Assembly (NCBI RefSeq): GCF_000165485.1
Contig: NC_014623.1
Span: 3,181,501-3,245,500 of the forward strand
Reading direction: 5' to 3'
DNA from: Stigmatella aurantiaca DW4/3-1
GTDB taxonomy: Bacteria; Myxococcota; Myxococcia; Myxococcales; Myxococcaceae
DNA length: 64,000 bases
The position numbers were made by a program, and so were the translations under genes. Positions 38,520 through 47,702 of this stretch are shown in pieces (positions within the stretch are counted from its first letter, which is position 1; each line of letters starts with the position of its first letter). Below the pieces are notes generated by a model. That model saw only the letters and a program-made list of their open reading frames with translations. It searched no databases and was not told the origin of the DNA.

Positions 38520-39506
38520 CTTTGAGTGAAAGTGTTGTGGCTGGTTGTGAAGAGGCAGGCGAAGCGGGGCGGGACGCGGCAGGGCCAATGCCTGTGAATG
38601 GCCGCAGGACGGCCGAAACGGCCTCCACGCGCGTCGAAAGGGCTGGGAGCTGCCCAGGTTCGGGGCGGAGGCCTTCCTCGTCACCTGCGCCCTGTCAGGG
38701 CTGTCGCGTCCCACCGTGAGGGGCGCAGGCCCCGGCGGCTGCCAGACGCTCCCGTGAAGCGACTGCGATGATACACAGAGAGAACGTGTTTCACTTGGCG
38801 CGCGTCCGGCTGCGTGGACGGTCCGATTCCACCTGCGTGGACTGTGCCCGAGTGGAGACGTGTGGGCATGAAAGTCGCAAGCCGCGCGCGGCCATATCGC
38901 CGGTATCGCCGCAATCGAATTGAATGTCCTTGCCGGAAAATTGAAGCAGGGCGAGAGCGCCACTGGTTGCTCGACTGTCTGGGTATTGGGGGCTTGGGAG
39001 GGGGTTGAAACATGCAAAACATGTATCGCCATGAAGTGAGGCGGGGAATCAGCGGACAGAGTCAGCGGGGGCGCGTTTTCGTCACGCCGTCACGCCGTCG
39101 TCACGCCCAGGATTGAATGTGTCGTCCGTATCTCGCGAGAGCATGTCTCAGCGCGGTGCAGTCCTTGGGGTGCGAGGGAAGCAACGTGGATTGCGGACTC
39201 AGCAGGAAGTGCAGCTTTTCTGTGATTGGCTTGGCTCCGTTCTCGGCGCCGGGGAACAGGTGCGTCATTCCGTCCGCGCTCGGCATACGAGGGGACCGCA
39301 TCCCCGTCCTCACAGGGGCGCCCCTTTCCCGTTGCCGTGCCCCCAGTCGGAAGGGAGCCCGTCCGTTACCGTAGCGGGGCCGCAGGGGCTCGGGCGCAGG
39401 TAGCGCCTTGCTCTTCCTCTGACCGAAGCGCCGCAGCCACGAGGCTCCCGCCGAAGAATGGGATGCCTCGGAGGCGTTGGCGCCCTTCCTTCAACGGGGC
39501 TCGGCC
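38520..39506. other. Non-coding stretch before the rightward operon
   Basis: About 1 kb with no convincing coding frame. It contains a short tandem run (GTCACGCCGTCACGCC at about 39083) and several moderately AT-rich patches. Promoters for the rightward sigma-like gene are expected here, but none was recognised. Confidence 0.35.
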
Positions 39507-40415
39507 ATGTTTCCCCTCTCCCCCGGCACTTCCCGCGCGCCGAGCGCAGGGCCGGGACGGCATGCACCTGTGAGTGGTTGGGATGCTCTCCATCGAGAGC
39601 TTGGCGTGGCCCTTCAATCGGCCGAGGCGCGGCGCGCCTATCGCCTGGTGCGAAGCAACTGGGAGGCGCTCTCCGACTTCGAGGAGCCGGAGGCCCTTGT
39701 TTCATTTCTCACGGCGCGAGAAGGCGACTCTCGCGCGAAGGATGGGCTGCTCGCGGGCCTTGTCACGCTTGTGCAAATTGGGACCGCGGCGAGCTTCTTC
39801 GTGGCCCTGTTGTGGCTGGGCCTGTGGCCCGGGTTGGACAGCGTGTATCGCCGATGTCTCAGGCGCACCGAGCACCCGCCTGCGGAGGTGGTGTCCTCGG
39901 TGGCCGCGTCCTTCATGGCCCTCGTGGCACGCGTCAATCTGTCAGGCGTCCATCGCGTGGCTGGGACACTCGTACGCGGGACGGAGCGCGACGTCCTCAA
40001 GGCCTGGCAGAAGGACCTGTCGGAGCAGCGTCGCCGTGCGCGCCTTGAGTCGCTGACAGAGGTGAATGGCTGGGGGCCTTCGGTGGCGTGGCTCACTCCC
40101 TTCGTCTCGCGAGGCCGCTCCTTCAGCGCCGAGGTGGAAGAGCTGCGTGCGTGGCTCCTTCCGCTGACGGGCGAGGACACTGCGCTGGTGGTGTCCCTCG
40201 TCCTTCGCGAAGAGGACGCTGTCGAAGTGGCAGCGAGCCTTGGGGTATCGCCCGAAACGGCGCGCAAGCGCGTCCGGCGGGCCCTGGAGCGCCTGCGGAA
40301 AATGAAGAAAAAAATCCCCGATAAAGATTTCTTGTCCCGAAACGGCGGGTGGGGGTGCTTTTTAGAGTTTGTGGATTCTGAAACAACCGAGAGGGCGCCG
40401 GGAGGGAGCCGCTGA
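39507..40415 (+). CDS. Second sigma-like (ECF-type) regulator candidate
   Basis: 302 residues from an ATG at 39507; a GTG at 39570 is an alternative. The C-terminal half carries a region-4-like helix-turn-helix: LTGEDTALVVSLVLREEDAV, EVAASLGVSPETARKRVRRA, LERLRKMKKK. The middle (VVSSVAASFMALVARVNLSG then LKAWQKDLSEQRRRARLE) could be a region 2 helix pair. The centre of the N-terminal half is hydrophobic (TAASFFVALLWLGLWPGL), perhaps one membrane segment. It is the first gene of the rightward arm, a natural place for an early regulator. Its 3' end overlaps a promoter-like element. Confidence 0.5.
   Translation: MFPLSPGTSRAPSAGPGRHAPVSGWDALHRELGVALQSAEARRAYRLVRSNWEALSDFEEPEALVSFLTAREGDSRAKDGLLAGLVTLVQIGTAASFFVALLWLGLWPGLDSVYRRCLRRTEHPPAEVVSSVAASFMALVARVNLSGVHRVAGTLVRGTERDVLKAWQKDLSEQRRRARLESLTEVNGWGPSVAWLTPFVSRGRSFSAEVEELRAWLLPLTGEDTALVVSLVLREEDAVEVAASLGVSPETARKRVRRALERLRKMKKKIPDKDFLSRNGGWGCFLEFVDSETTERAPGGSR
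40331..40366 (+). promoter_or_regulatory. Class-2 promoter-like element, rightward
   Basis: CTTGTCCCGAAACGGCGG, then GTGGGGGTGCTTTTTAGA, preceded by an A-rich segment as in the leftward copy. It lies inside the 3' end of the sigma-like gene and 205 bases before the next start at 40571, so it could serve the replication operon. Confidence 0.55.
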
Positions 40416-40570
40416 GGGGAGTCACGAATCGCATGTCCCCTCCGCGCGCCGCCTGACTTTGGGGGAGTAACGGGGCCGCCCGCGCCCCAACCCACTCCTG
40501 CTTCAACACACTCTGCCCGCCCCTAGCGGACAGCAACGCCCCTGTATTGCCTTCAACCGGGAAGGACTGA

Positions 40571-40906
40571 ATGAAGACAGCCGCGCGAAACAACTTTGAG
40601 CACGATGAAACATATGTGCGCTTCTTCGCTCGCATCGACGGGCACCGCCTGCGGGTGGTGAGCAGGGACGTCTCGGCGCCGGAAGCGGAGCCGCGCGGCG
40701 CGTGCCTCTGCTGCGAATGCGAAGGAGCCAACGACTACGTCCGCATGCCGGGCCTCTTCCGCCGCTGGGAACTCGAGCACGTCGTCGACAGCGAGGCGGA
40801 CTTCAACGTCGAGCCGGCGGGCTGCACCGCGGACGGCACCGAGTTGTTCTCGGTGTACCGGCGCGAGCGCCACGCCTCCACCACGCACCGCCAGAAGGAG
40901 GAGTGA
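40571..40906 (+). CDS. Small hypothetical protein, start of replication operon
   Basis: 111 residues from an ATG at 40571 with GGGAAGGACTGA upstream. The sequence FEHDETYVRFFARIDGHRLR and a Cys cluster, GACLCCECEGANDYVRM, suggest a small metal-binding fold. The C-terminus is charged. Followed after six bases by the SSB-like gene. No family recognised. Confidence 0.6.
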   Translation: MKTAARNNFEHDETYVRFFARIDGHRLRVVSRDVSAPEAEPRGACLCCECEGANDYVRMPGLFRRWELEHVVDSEADFNVEPAGCTADGTELFSVYRRERHASTTHRQKEE

Positions 40907-40912
40907 AGCACC

Positions 40913-41650
40913 ATGGCCAACAACATGTGGGAGCAGACGGCCGCGATGGCCAAGCAGCACGAGCAGCAGGGTGGCGCCTGGCTGAGGCTCGCGAATGACG
41001 GGGACACCGCCGTCGTCGTCTTTCTTGGGGAGCCGTACCCGCGCGAGGTGGTCTTCCTCGACAACAAGTTCGTCCCCTTCGACGAGAAGCTGAAGGCCCA
41101 GGGGCAGAAGCCCTCGCTGCGCGTGGCCCTCAACGTCGCCGTCTACGGGACGCGCGAGGTGAAGGTGATGGAGCAGGCCGTCACCTTCTTCAACACTCTG
41201 ATGGAGCTCAGGGCGAAGTACGGCCTGGAGAAGTGGGCCTTCGAGGTGAAGCGCCGCGGGGCCGCGAAGGACACGAAGACGACGTACTCCATCCTCCCGG
41301 ACCGGCAGCTCACCAGAGAGGAGATGGCGACCTTCCAGTCGTTGCAGCAGCACGACTTGCCGAAGCTGTACGCGGCGGAGGCGGAGAGCGCGGCGAGCGG
41401 CGCGGCGCCCGCGGGCGCTCCCAGCCCGAAGGCGAGCGAGCCCATCGACGTGAAGCTGGCGCAAGGAATCGCCACTGCCCTGAAGGCTCTGCCGCGCGAG
41501 GCGGTGGACAGGTTCCTTCAGAAGTTCGCTGTGCAGCGCATCCGCGACTTGCCGGCGTCGAAGGGGGAACTGGCGCGCGCCTACGTCGACTCCCTCGTCT
41601 CCGAATACTCCGCGGAGAGCGTCGCGGACGTGGACCCCTTCGGGCCGTGA
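40913..41650 (+). CDS. Single-strand DNA-binding-like phage protein (candidate)
   Basis: 245 residues from an ATG at 40913. Residues 20-125 are beta-rich in a way that recalls phage SSB proteins (NDGDTAVVVFLGEPYPREVV, LRVALNVAVYGTREVKVMEQ, KWAFEVKRRGAAKDTKTTYS). A central linker follows, and the C-terminus ends with the acidic tail SAESVADVDPFGP, as in SSBs that recruit replication partners. It is followed by a helicase and a primase-helicase, which supports a replication role. Assignment is by pattern and context. Confidence 0.6.
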   Translation: MANNMWEQTAAMAKQHEQQGGAWLRLANDGDTAVVVFLGEPYPREVVFLDNKFVPFDEKLKAQGQKPSLRVALNVAVYGTREVKVMEQAVTFFNTLMELRAKYGLEKWAFEVKRRGAAKDTKTTYSILPDRQLTREEMATFQSLQQHDLPKLYAAEAESAASGAAPAGAPSPKASEPIDVKLAQGIATALKALPREAVDRFLQKFAVQRIRDLPASKGELARAYVDSLVSEYSAESVADVDPFGP

Positions 41651-41737
41651 GCCCGTCCCGCTGAAGTCGGTTGCCGTAGCCATGCGCGAAGGGGGCCTGC
41701 TGAGTGCCCCCGACGCGCCTCACTGAGGACGACAAGA

Positions 41738-43249
41738 ATGGTGGAAGACTTCTCCGAAGTGCACGGGGACGGGGGACGTGTTGCCTCTCGCACCCAGGAC
41801 TCCAGCGTGGGGGACGCGCCGTCCGCGCCTGCGCACAACGCGGGCATGGGCACGCGGACGTTGCGCGTGCGGGTGGACGCTGGGCTGCGGCTCGCGGTGG
41901 GCGACGTGCCGCCCAAGGTGCTGGAGGGCCTCTGCCGGGCCCTCTCCCTTCCCAACCCCGCCTATTTGAAGCTGGTGCGGCTGCGCAAGCGCCCCGGTGC
42001 GGAGCCCCAGACGCTGTACTTCTTCCGCCAGCAGGAGCGGGAGCTGGTGTTGCCGCGCGGGGCCATTCACCTGCTGCGCCGGGCCGCGGACGAGGCGGGC
42101 CTGACGCTGTCCTTCGAGGACGCGCGGGTGCTGCCGCCCAAGCGCCTGGCGAAGCTGCCGGTGGTGCCGCTGCGCGACTACCAGGCCGAGGCCGTGGAGC
42201 GCCTGGCGAAGGCCACCCAGGGGATTGCGGTGCTCCCATGCGGGGCAGGGAAGAGCGTCCTCGCCGTGGGGGCCATCGCGCGCCTGCGCACGCCGACGCT
42301 CATCCTCGTCCACACCCTGGATTTGGCGGAGCAGTGGCGAGAGCACGTGCGCGAGCGCCTGGGCCTGGAGGCAGGCCTCGTGGGCGCGGGGGAAGAGGAG
42401 GTGCGGCCCGTCACCGTGGCCGTCGTCCAGTCCCTGGCCCGGTGGGACGAGGCGAAGCTCGACGCCTTTCTCCAGGGCTTCGGACTGCTCGTCCTCGACG
42501 AGGCCCACCACATCGCCGCGAGTGCCTTCCACCGAATCGTCGACCGCTGCCCGGCGCGCTACCGGCTGGGCCTGACGGCAACGCCCGAGCGAGAGGACGG
42601 GTTGACGCCGCTCTTGCGCCTGTACCTGGGCGCGCCCCTGGCTGTGGTGAAGCACGAGGACCTCGTCGCGCGCGGCGTGCTGGTGGTGCCCGAGGTGCGC
42701 GCCGTGGAGACGGCCTTCGACTTCCCCTACTTCGGCGCCTCGGACTACGCGCCCATGCTGGAGGCGCTGGCGGAGGACAAGGTGCGCAATGACCTCGTCC
42801 TCGGGGCCGTGGCCCGCGAAGCGTGGGCAGGCCACCTGTGCCTCGTCCTCACGGGCCGGGTGGACCACTGCGAGCTGCTGGCGCATCGGCTCTCGGCCGC
42901 CGGCCTGTCGGCCGCCGCGTTGACGAGCGAGGTGCCGCGCGAAGCGCGCAAGGCCCTCCTGGACCAGGCCCGTGCCGGGCGCGTCCGCGTGCTGGTGGCC
43001 ACCAGCCTGGCGGACGAGGGGCTCGACTTGCCGCGCCTCTCGCGCGTCTTCCTGGCGCACCCCGGCCGCGCGCGTGGACGCACCGTCCAGCGCCTCGGAC
43101 GCCTCATGCGTCCCCACCCGGAGAAGAAGAGCGCCGTCCTCATCGACTTCGTCGACGGGCAGGTGCCGCTCTTGCGGCGCCACCACGCGGAGCGCCGCCA
43201 GCAGTACGCCACGGTGCTGGGAGTGGCCACCACGGCCATCGCACGTTGA
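41738..43249 (+). CDS. SF2 DEAD/DEAH helicase (ResIII/XPB-like)
   Basis: 503 residues from an ATG at 41738; the conserved part begins MGTRTLRVRVDAGLRLAVG, so a later start at 41846 is possible. Motifs: PLRDYQAEAVERL (Q-like), GIAVLPCGAGKSVLAVGAIA (Walker A at about 168), LLVLDEAHHIAASAFHRIVD (DEAH at 254-257), RLGLTATPERED (motif III), and in the second lobe VLVATSLADEGLDLPRLSRV and QRLGRLMRPH (motif VI). Likely opens DNA at the origin or during recombination. Confidence 0.9.
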   Translation: MVEDFSEVHGDGGRVASRTQDSSVGDAPSAPAHNAGMGTRTLRVRVDAGLRLAVGDVPPKVLEGLCRALSLPNPAYLKLVRLRKRPGAEPQTLYFFRQQERELVLPRGAIHLLRRAADEAGLTLSFEDARVLPPKRLAKLPVVPLRDYQAEAVERLAKATQGIAVLPCGAGKSVLAVGAIARLRTPTLILVHTLDLAEQWREHVRERLGLEAGLVGAGEEEVRPVTVAVVQSLARWDEAKLDAFLQGFGLLVLDEAHHIAASAFHRIVDRCPARYRLGLTATPEREDGLTPLLRLYLGAPLAVVKHEDLVARGVLVVPEVRAVETAFDFPYFGASDYAPMLEALAEDKVRNDLVLGAVAREAWAGHLCLVLTGRVDHCELLAHRLSAAGLSAAALTSEVPREARKALLDQARAGRVRVLVATSLADEGLDLPRLSRVFLAHPGRARGRTVQRLGRLMRPHPEKKSAVLIDFVDGQVPLLRRHHAERRQQYATVLGVATTAIAR

Positions 43250-43275
43250 GCCGATGCAGGGAGTGAGCACCTTCG

Positions 43276-46200
43276 ATGACGACACCTTCTGACACCACTC
43301 CAGGCACTCCCAATTCCGACGACATCCGCGCCACCTGGCTGTGGCTGGCGCACGCACAGCACGGTGTGAGCGAAGTCCGTGTCATCCGTCCAGGTGGCGG
43401 TGGCATCGTCGGCCTGGGCTTCTTCGACGACGAGGAGGCCTTCGTCGCGGCCTGCGTCGAGGCCAACGCCGCCGGCAACGTGTACGTGGGCATCCAGCCG
43501 CGCCCCCGGCGCCTGCTGGAGCTGGCCCCCAACGTCCTCCGCCCGTTGAGGACGGGGGCGGGCAGCAAGGACATCGAGGTGGTGACGGCCACGGTGGTGG
43601 ACCTGGACCCCATGCGTCCCAAGGACACGGCCAGCACCGAGGACGAACTCTCGCTGACGCTTCAGGTGGCGGATGCCGCTGCGGCCTGGTGTGAAGGGCA
43701 GGGACTTGTCCGACCGCGGCTGATGATGAGCGGCAACGGGGCGCAGCTCTGGTTCGCCTTGCCACCGCAGTTGCTGGAGGGAGAGAGCCACGAGCGCGTG
43801 CAGACGGGCCTGAAGGCCTTCGAGGCCGAGGTGCGCACTCGCTTCGCCTCCGAGCGCGTGCGTGTGGACTCCATCCACGACGTGGCCCGCATCATCAAGG
43901 TGGTGGGCACCGTCGCCCGGAAGGGAGCTGGGACTGCGGAGCGGCCTCACCGAGCAGCTCGGGCGCTGGCCGGCTTCGAGCGCGTCGAGGATCCGCAGCT
44001 CCTGGTGCGCTTGCTGAATGCGCCGGTGCCTCCGTCGGTGCCGCACCTGACGCGTCCAGCCCAGGTGGCGCTGCCTCTGGCGCCCTCCTCCTCGGCGCCG
44101 CAGGGGACGGTGAGGGCCCGCCGGACGGAAGCCGGGGAGTACGACTGGGCGCAGCCTGTGGAGATGTGCGGCCCGGTGCAGCGCCTGTGGCAGGAGGGCG
44201 CGGAGGACCGGAGCGTCGCCATCTTCAACATGGTGCGCTTCTTCGCGCACAAGCAGCTCGGCCTCGACGAAATCACCGAGCTTGTCCTTGAGTACGACAG
44301 GCGCGGCCTGGGGAAGCTGAAGGGCCGGGACGGCACCGGCTACATCCGCAAGGCCTACGAGAAGGTGATGGCCACCGCTCGCGAGGATGGCGCCGTGGCG
44401 CCGCCCTGCCACTCCCTCCAGAGAATGGGCTACTGCCGCGTCAACCGCGAGCCGGAAGTGCGCTGCGAGCTCTACGACGTCGTCTTCGACATCGAGGCGG
44501 CTGTGGAGCGCCTGGCCACGGTGCCGGCCCAGGACGTAGAGTACCGACTCAAGCCGATTCTGGAGGCCATCGCCCACCGTCCGCCATCCGCGCAGGAGAA
44601 GTACCTGGGCCTGCTGGAGGTGCGCACCGGCCTGACCGCGCAGAAGCTTCGGCTGTCCATGGCCCGCGCTGTGCGCACTTCAGCAGCGGGAGAGGGCGCG
44701 GAGGGCGCGGACTCCAAGGGAGGCGGGAAGGGCAGCAGCGGCGACGACACCATCGACGGCGAGGTGTACGAGGACGCCTACTGCTACTACACGGTGACGC
44801 AGCGAGGAGAGGCGAAGGCGATTTCCTCCTTCACCTTCACGCCCAGGGCCGTCGTCGAAACCGAGGAGGGGGAGGTGTTCCTCGGGGACATCCGTACGGA
44901 CAAGGGCACCAGCATGGAGGGAGCGCGGCTGCCGAGGCGGGCCTTCAACTCGCGCAAGGAGCTGCTGCACCACCTGCCCTCCGTCCACACGCAGTGGACG
45001 GGGACGGACAACAACGTGCAGGGACTGCTGCGCGCGGTGGCGCGGCGTGCGGTGCCGCGGCTGCCGGGCACCAGCGTCCTGGGGGACTTCAAACAGGGGG
45101 CGCACCACGTGTGGGTGGTGCCCGGATGCACCATTGGGAAGGAGGGTTTCCTCTCTCCGTCGCCCGTGGCGTACCTGCCGAATGGGGCGTCACTCGAGTC
45201 GCGTGTCCGCTACGAGGCCACGGACGACGACAGCTTTCACGACGTGGCGCGCACGGTTTTCGAGTACCTGCCGCGAATCAACACGCCGCAGGTGGTGCTC
45301 CCCATGCTGGGGTGGTTCTTCGCCACGCCGATGAAGCCGCGCTTCTTGGAGAAGGTGGGCTCCTTCCCCATTCTCTTCTCGTACGGGACGCAAGGCAGCG
45401 GCAAGTCCAGCACCTGCACGGAAGTCTTCTGGCCGCTGGCCGGGGTGCCCGCCTCGGACGCCTACAGCGTGACGGAGACGGAGTTTGCGCTCGTGAAGCT
45501 GCTGTCCTCGACGCGCTCCGTGCCGGTGGTGCTGGACGAGTACAAACCCCATGACATGCCGCCACCGCGCCTCCACCTGGTGCACCGCTACATGCGGCGC
45601 CTCTACCGCGGAGAGACGGAGGAGCGGGGCCGGCCGGACTTGACGGTGTCCACCTACCGCCTGCAGGCGCCGCTGTGTGTCTGCGGAGAGACGAGGCCCA
45701 CGGAAGCGGCCCTCGTGGAGCGCATTCTTCCCGTCAGCCCGGAGAAGGCGACGGTGCAGCAGCCGGCCTACCGTGCGGCCTTCCGCGAGGTGACGTCTGT
45801 GCGCCTCGCCCTCTTCGCCCCTCGCTACATTCAATTCTGCCTGGGGCGGGACTTCGACGCGGACTACCGCCTGGCCCGCGCCGTCGCGGACGACTTCGTG
45901 AAGGGGCGACAGGCGCCTCCGCGCGTCACCGACAACGTGACGGCCATGCTGCTGGGCATTCACCTCTTCGAGCAGTTCGCCGAGGAGTGCGGCTACCCGT
46001 TGCCCGCCGACTTGGGCGCCCGTGAGGCCGTGGACGCCGTGCTGAAGGACGTCCTCGAGGAGGAGGAGGGCGTGCGAAGCGCCCTCGACGTCTTCGTCCA
46101 GAAGCTGTCCACCATGGCGATTCAGGGCGAGCTGAAGCACCGCGTGCATTACGCCTTCGTCGAGGGGCGACTGTGCGTCCACCTGGAGTCCGCCTACGAC

Positions 46201-46479
46201 GCCTTTCGGATGTACTGCAAGCGCACCGATTACCGGGGAGAGTTGGTGGATACGAAGGCGCTGCGACGCCTCATTCACGAAAACCACCGTGCGGGAGGGT
46301 ACGTCGTTGCCCCCAGCGAGCGCGTCTGCTTCGCCGGCAAGTCCCTGCGCAGGTGTGCCCTGGTGATTGATGTCGCGAAGGTGCCTTTCATCTCCGCGGA
46401 CGACTTCCCACACGTTGAAGAGGCAAGCCGTGGGTGGCGCGGCCATGGCTATGGCTTCGCGGAGTCAGGGGTCTCCTGA
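43276..46479 (+). CDS. AEP primase-helicase replication protein
   Basis: 1067 residues from an ATG at 43276. The first third looks like an archaeo-eukaryotic primase: VVTATVVDLDPMRPKDTAST (metal-binding Asp109/Asp111) and PRLMMSGNGAQLWFALPPQ, then DSIHDVARIIKVVGTVARKG. A Cys cluster (CHSLQRMGYCRVNREPEVRC) may bind zinc. The helicase domain contains LFSYGTQGSGKSSTCTEVFW (Walker A at about 703-712) and VPVVLDEYKPHDMPPPRL (Walker B). This is the primase-polymerase/helicase fusion typical of phages with autonomous replication, and it probably acts at the iteron cluster. Confidence 0.82.
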   Translation: MTTPSDTTPGTPNSDDIRATWLWLAHAQHGVSEVRVIRPGGGGIVGLGFFDDEEAFVAACVEANAAGNVYVGIQPRPRRLLELAPNVLRPLRTGAGSKDIEVVTATVVDLDPMRPKDTASTEDELSLTLQVADAAAAWCEGQGLVRPRLMMSGNGAQLWFALPPQLLEGESHERVQTGLKAFEAEVRTRFASERVRVDSIHDVARIIKVVGTVARKGAGTAERPHRAARALAGFERVEDPQLLVRLLNAPVPPSVPHLTRPAQVALPLAPSSSAPQGTVRARRTEAGEYDWAQPVEMCGPVQRLWQEGAEDRSVAIFNMVRFFAHKQLGLDEITELVLEYDRRGLGKLKGRDGTGYIRKAYEKVMATAREDGAVAPPCHSLQRMGYCRVNREPEVRCELYDVVFDIEAAVERLATVPAQDVEYRLKPILEAIAHRPPSAQEKYLGLLEVRTGLTAQKLRLSMARAVRTSAAGEGAEGADSKGGGKGSSGDDTIDGEVYEDAYCYYTVTQRGEAKAISSFTFTPRAVVETEEGEVFLGDIRTDKGTSMEGARLPRRAFNSRKELLHHLPSVHTQWTGTDNNVQGLLRAVARRAVPRLPGTSVLGDFKQGAHHVWVVPGCTIGKEGFLSPSPVAYLPNGASLESRVRYEATDDDSFHDVARTVFEYLPRINTPQVVLPMLGWFFATPMKPRFLEKVGSFPILFSYGTQGSGKSSTCTEVFWPLAGVPASDAYSVTETEFALVKLLSSTRSVPVVLDEYKPHDMPPPRLHLVHRYMRRLYRGETEERGRPDLTVSTYRLQAPLCVCGETRPTEAALVERILPVSPEKATVQQPAYRAAFREVTSVRLALFAPRYIQFCLGRDFDADYRLARAVADDFVKGRQAPPRVTDNVTAMLLGIHLFEQFAEECGYPLPADLGAREAVDAVLKDVLEEEEGVRSALDVFVQKLSTMAIQGELKHRVHYAFVEGRLCVHLESAYDAFRMYCKRTDYRGELVDTKALRRLIHENHRAGGYVVAPSERVCFAGKSLRRCALVIDVAKVPFISADDFPHVEEASRGWRGHGYGFAESGVS

Positions 46480-46640
46480 GTGCGTGCTCACCTCCTGAAT
46501 TGTTTCCACCTGTGGCCCCTGCGGGCCGCGGCAGGGAAGTGCTGCGATGCGCGGTGTTTCTCGTTTGGCGAGTGGCGTCGGCCTGGCGGGAGTGCTGCGA
46601 GTGCCATGTGTCCCCTCGATTTCGCTCTCGGGCCTTTGTC

Positions 46641-46838
46641 ATGACGACGGATACGCGGATGTCGAATCAGCATGAAGTTGAGATTTCAGCCAAGGGGCGC
46701 TCCAGCACTCCGAAGCAGCGCCAGGACGACGCAGTGGACGTCCTCGCTGATGCCCTCTGGGAGCTGTGGCTGCGTCGACATGCGCAGCCGCAACGACAGG
46801 CGCCCGTGTGGGGCGCGGAGGAGCGCGCGCATGGCTGA
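46641..46838 (+). CDS. Small protein preceding DUF2924
   Basis: 65 residues from an ATG at 46641 (MTTDTRMSNQHEVEISAKGR), with a helical centre, DDAVDVLADALWELWLRRHA. Small proteins of this kind commonly precede DUF2924 and recombinase genes. The upstream open frame (from 46434) is Cys/Trp-rich shadow. Function unknown. Confidence 0.45.
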   Translation: MTTDTRMSNQHEVEISAKGRSSTPKQRQDDAVDVLADALWELWLRRHAQPQRQAPVWGAEERAHG

Positions 46839-46929
46839 GCCGCGGACTCTCGACTTGTCTTCTTTTGGGGACAGAGCGTCCATGGGTTTCGCCCGAGGGC
46901 GTGCAGCTCTGGGCGAAGGAGACACCACC

Positions 46930-47505
46930 ATGGCGAAGAATGGGATTGCGCGGGCCGCGCGCAAGGAGCTGGCGGACGTGCCACGGCAACTGGCCGCGCT
47001 GGCCAGCATGTCAGTGCCGGATTTGGCGGAGAAGTACCTGGAGGTGTACGGCGAGCCCACGCGCAGCCGCAACCGGGACTACCTGAAGAAGCGCCTGTCC
47101 TTCCGGATTCAGGAGCTGGCCGAGGGGAGCCTCTCCACGCGCGCCGTGACACGCATTGCCGAGCTGGGCGACAAACTGCCCGAGCGCTGGAGGATGCGGC
47201 AGGTGGAGGAGACGAAGCCCTCCGCGCCGCCTCCAGCCGCTGCGGACGTGCGCGCCGCCGCTGCGGACGCACGCGCACCCGCTGCGGACGGGCGCGATGC
47301 GCGCCTGCCGCCGCCGGGCACTGTGCTGACGCGCGCCTTCAAAGGCACGCAGCACCGAGTGACGGTGCGAGAGGGCGGCGTTGAATACGAGGGCCAGCTC
47401 CACCGCAGCCTCTCCAGCGTGGCCAAGCTGATTACGGGCACGGCGTGGAATGGCTTCTCCTTCTTCGGCCTCAAGGCCGGTGGCCCCAAGGCGGTGAAGT
47501 CATGA
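46930..47505 (+). CDS. DUF2924 domain protein
   Basis: 191 residues from an ATG at 46930 with GAAGGAGACACC upstream; a start at 46831 is possible but lacks such a site. The N-terminal part has VPDLAEKYLEVYGEPTRSRN and RDYLKKRLSFRIQELAEG. The C-terminus has PGTVLTRAFKGTQHRVTVRE, EGQLHRSLSSVAKLITGT and WNGFSFFGL. This is the DUF2924 pattern, found almost always next to a phage-type serine recombinase, as here. Between them is an Ala/Asp repeat (AAADVRAAAADARAPAADGR). Probably assists the recombinase. Confidence 0.85.
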   Translation: MAKNGIARAARKELADVPRQLAALASMSVPDLAEKYLEVYGEPTRSRNRDYLKKRLSFRIQELAEGSLSTRAVTRIAELGDKLPERWRMRQVEETKPSAPPPAAADVRAAAADARAPAADGRDARLPPPGTVLTRAFKGTQHRVTVREGGVEYEGQLHRSLSSVAKLITGTAWNGFSFFGLKAGGPKAVKS

Positions 47506-47702
47506 GCGGCCCCGACTTCTTCCAGACGCACATGGGGCAGCGATTCTATGAGTCGACGATGCCGCAGCTCGTTCGCGAGCTGAAGCGCCTCAACGACAAC
47601 GTGGAGCGGCTGGTGGCCGTGGCGGAGCAGCTCGCCACGTCGAAGGAGGCGCCGCGCGTCGAGCCGGCGCCGTCGAAGACAGAGGAGGTGGAGAAGCCAT
47701 GA
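47502..47702 (+). CDS. Small coiled protein between DUF2924 and recombinase
   Basis: 66 residues from an ATG at 47502; overlaps DUF2924 at its start and the recombinase at its end (ATGA both). Sequence TMPQLVRELKRLNDNVERLV AVAEQL is a coiled-coil helix; the end is Pro/Glu-rich. It may bridge the recombinase's own coiled coil. Unknown family. Confidence 0.6.
   Translation: MSGPDFFQTHMGQRFYESTMPQLVRELKRLNDNVERLVAVAEQLATSKEAPRVEPAPSKTEEVEKP

Noticed and set aside
42745-44577. A 610-residue minus-strand open frame
   Set aside because: Antisense to the helicase and primase-helicase genes, which have clear motifs; composition is typical of GC-rich shadow frames.
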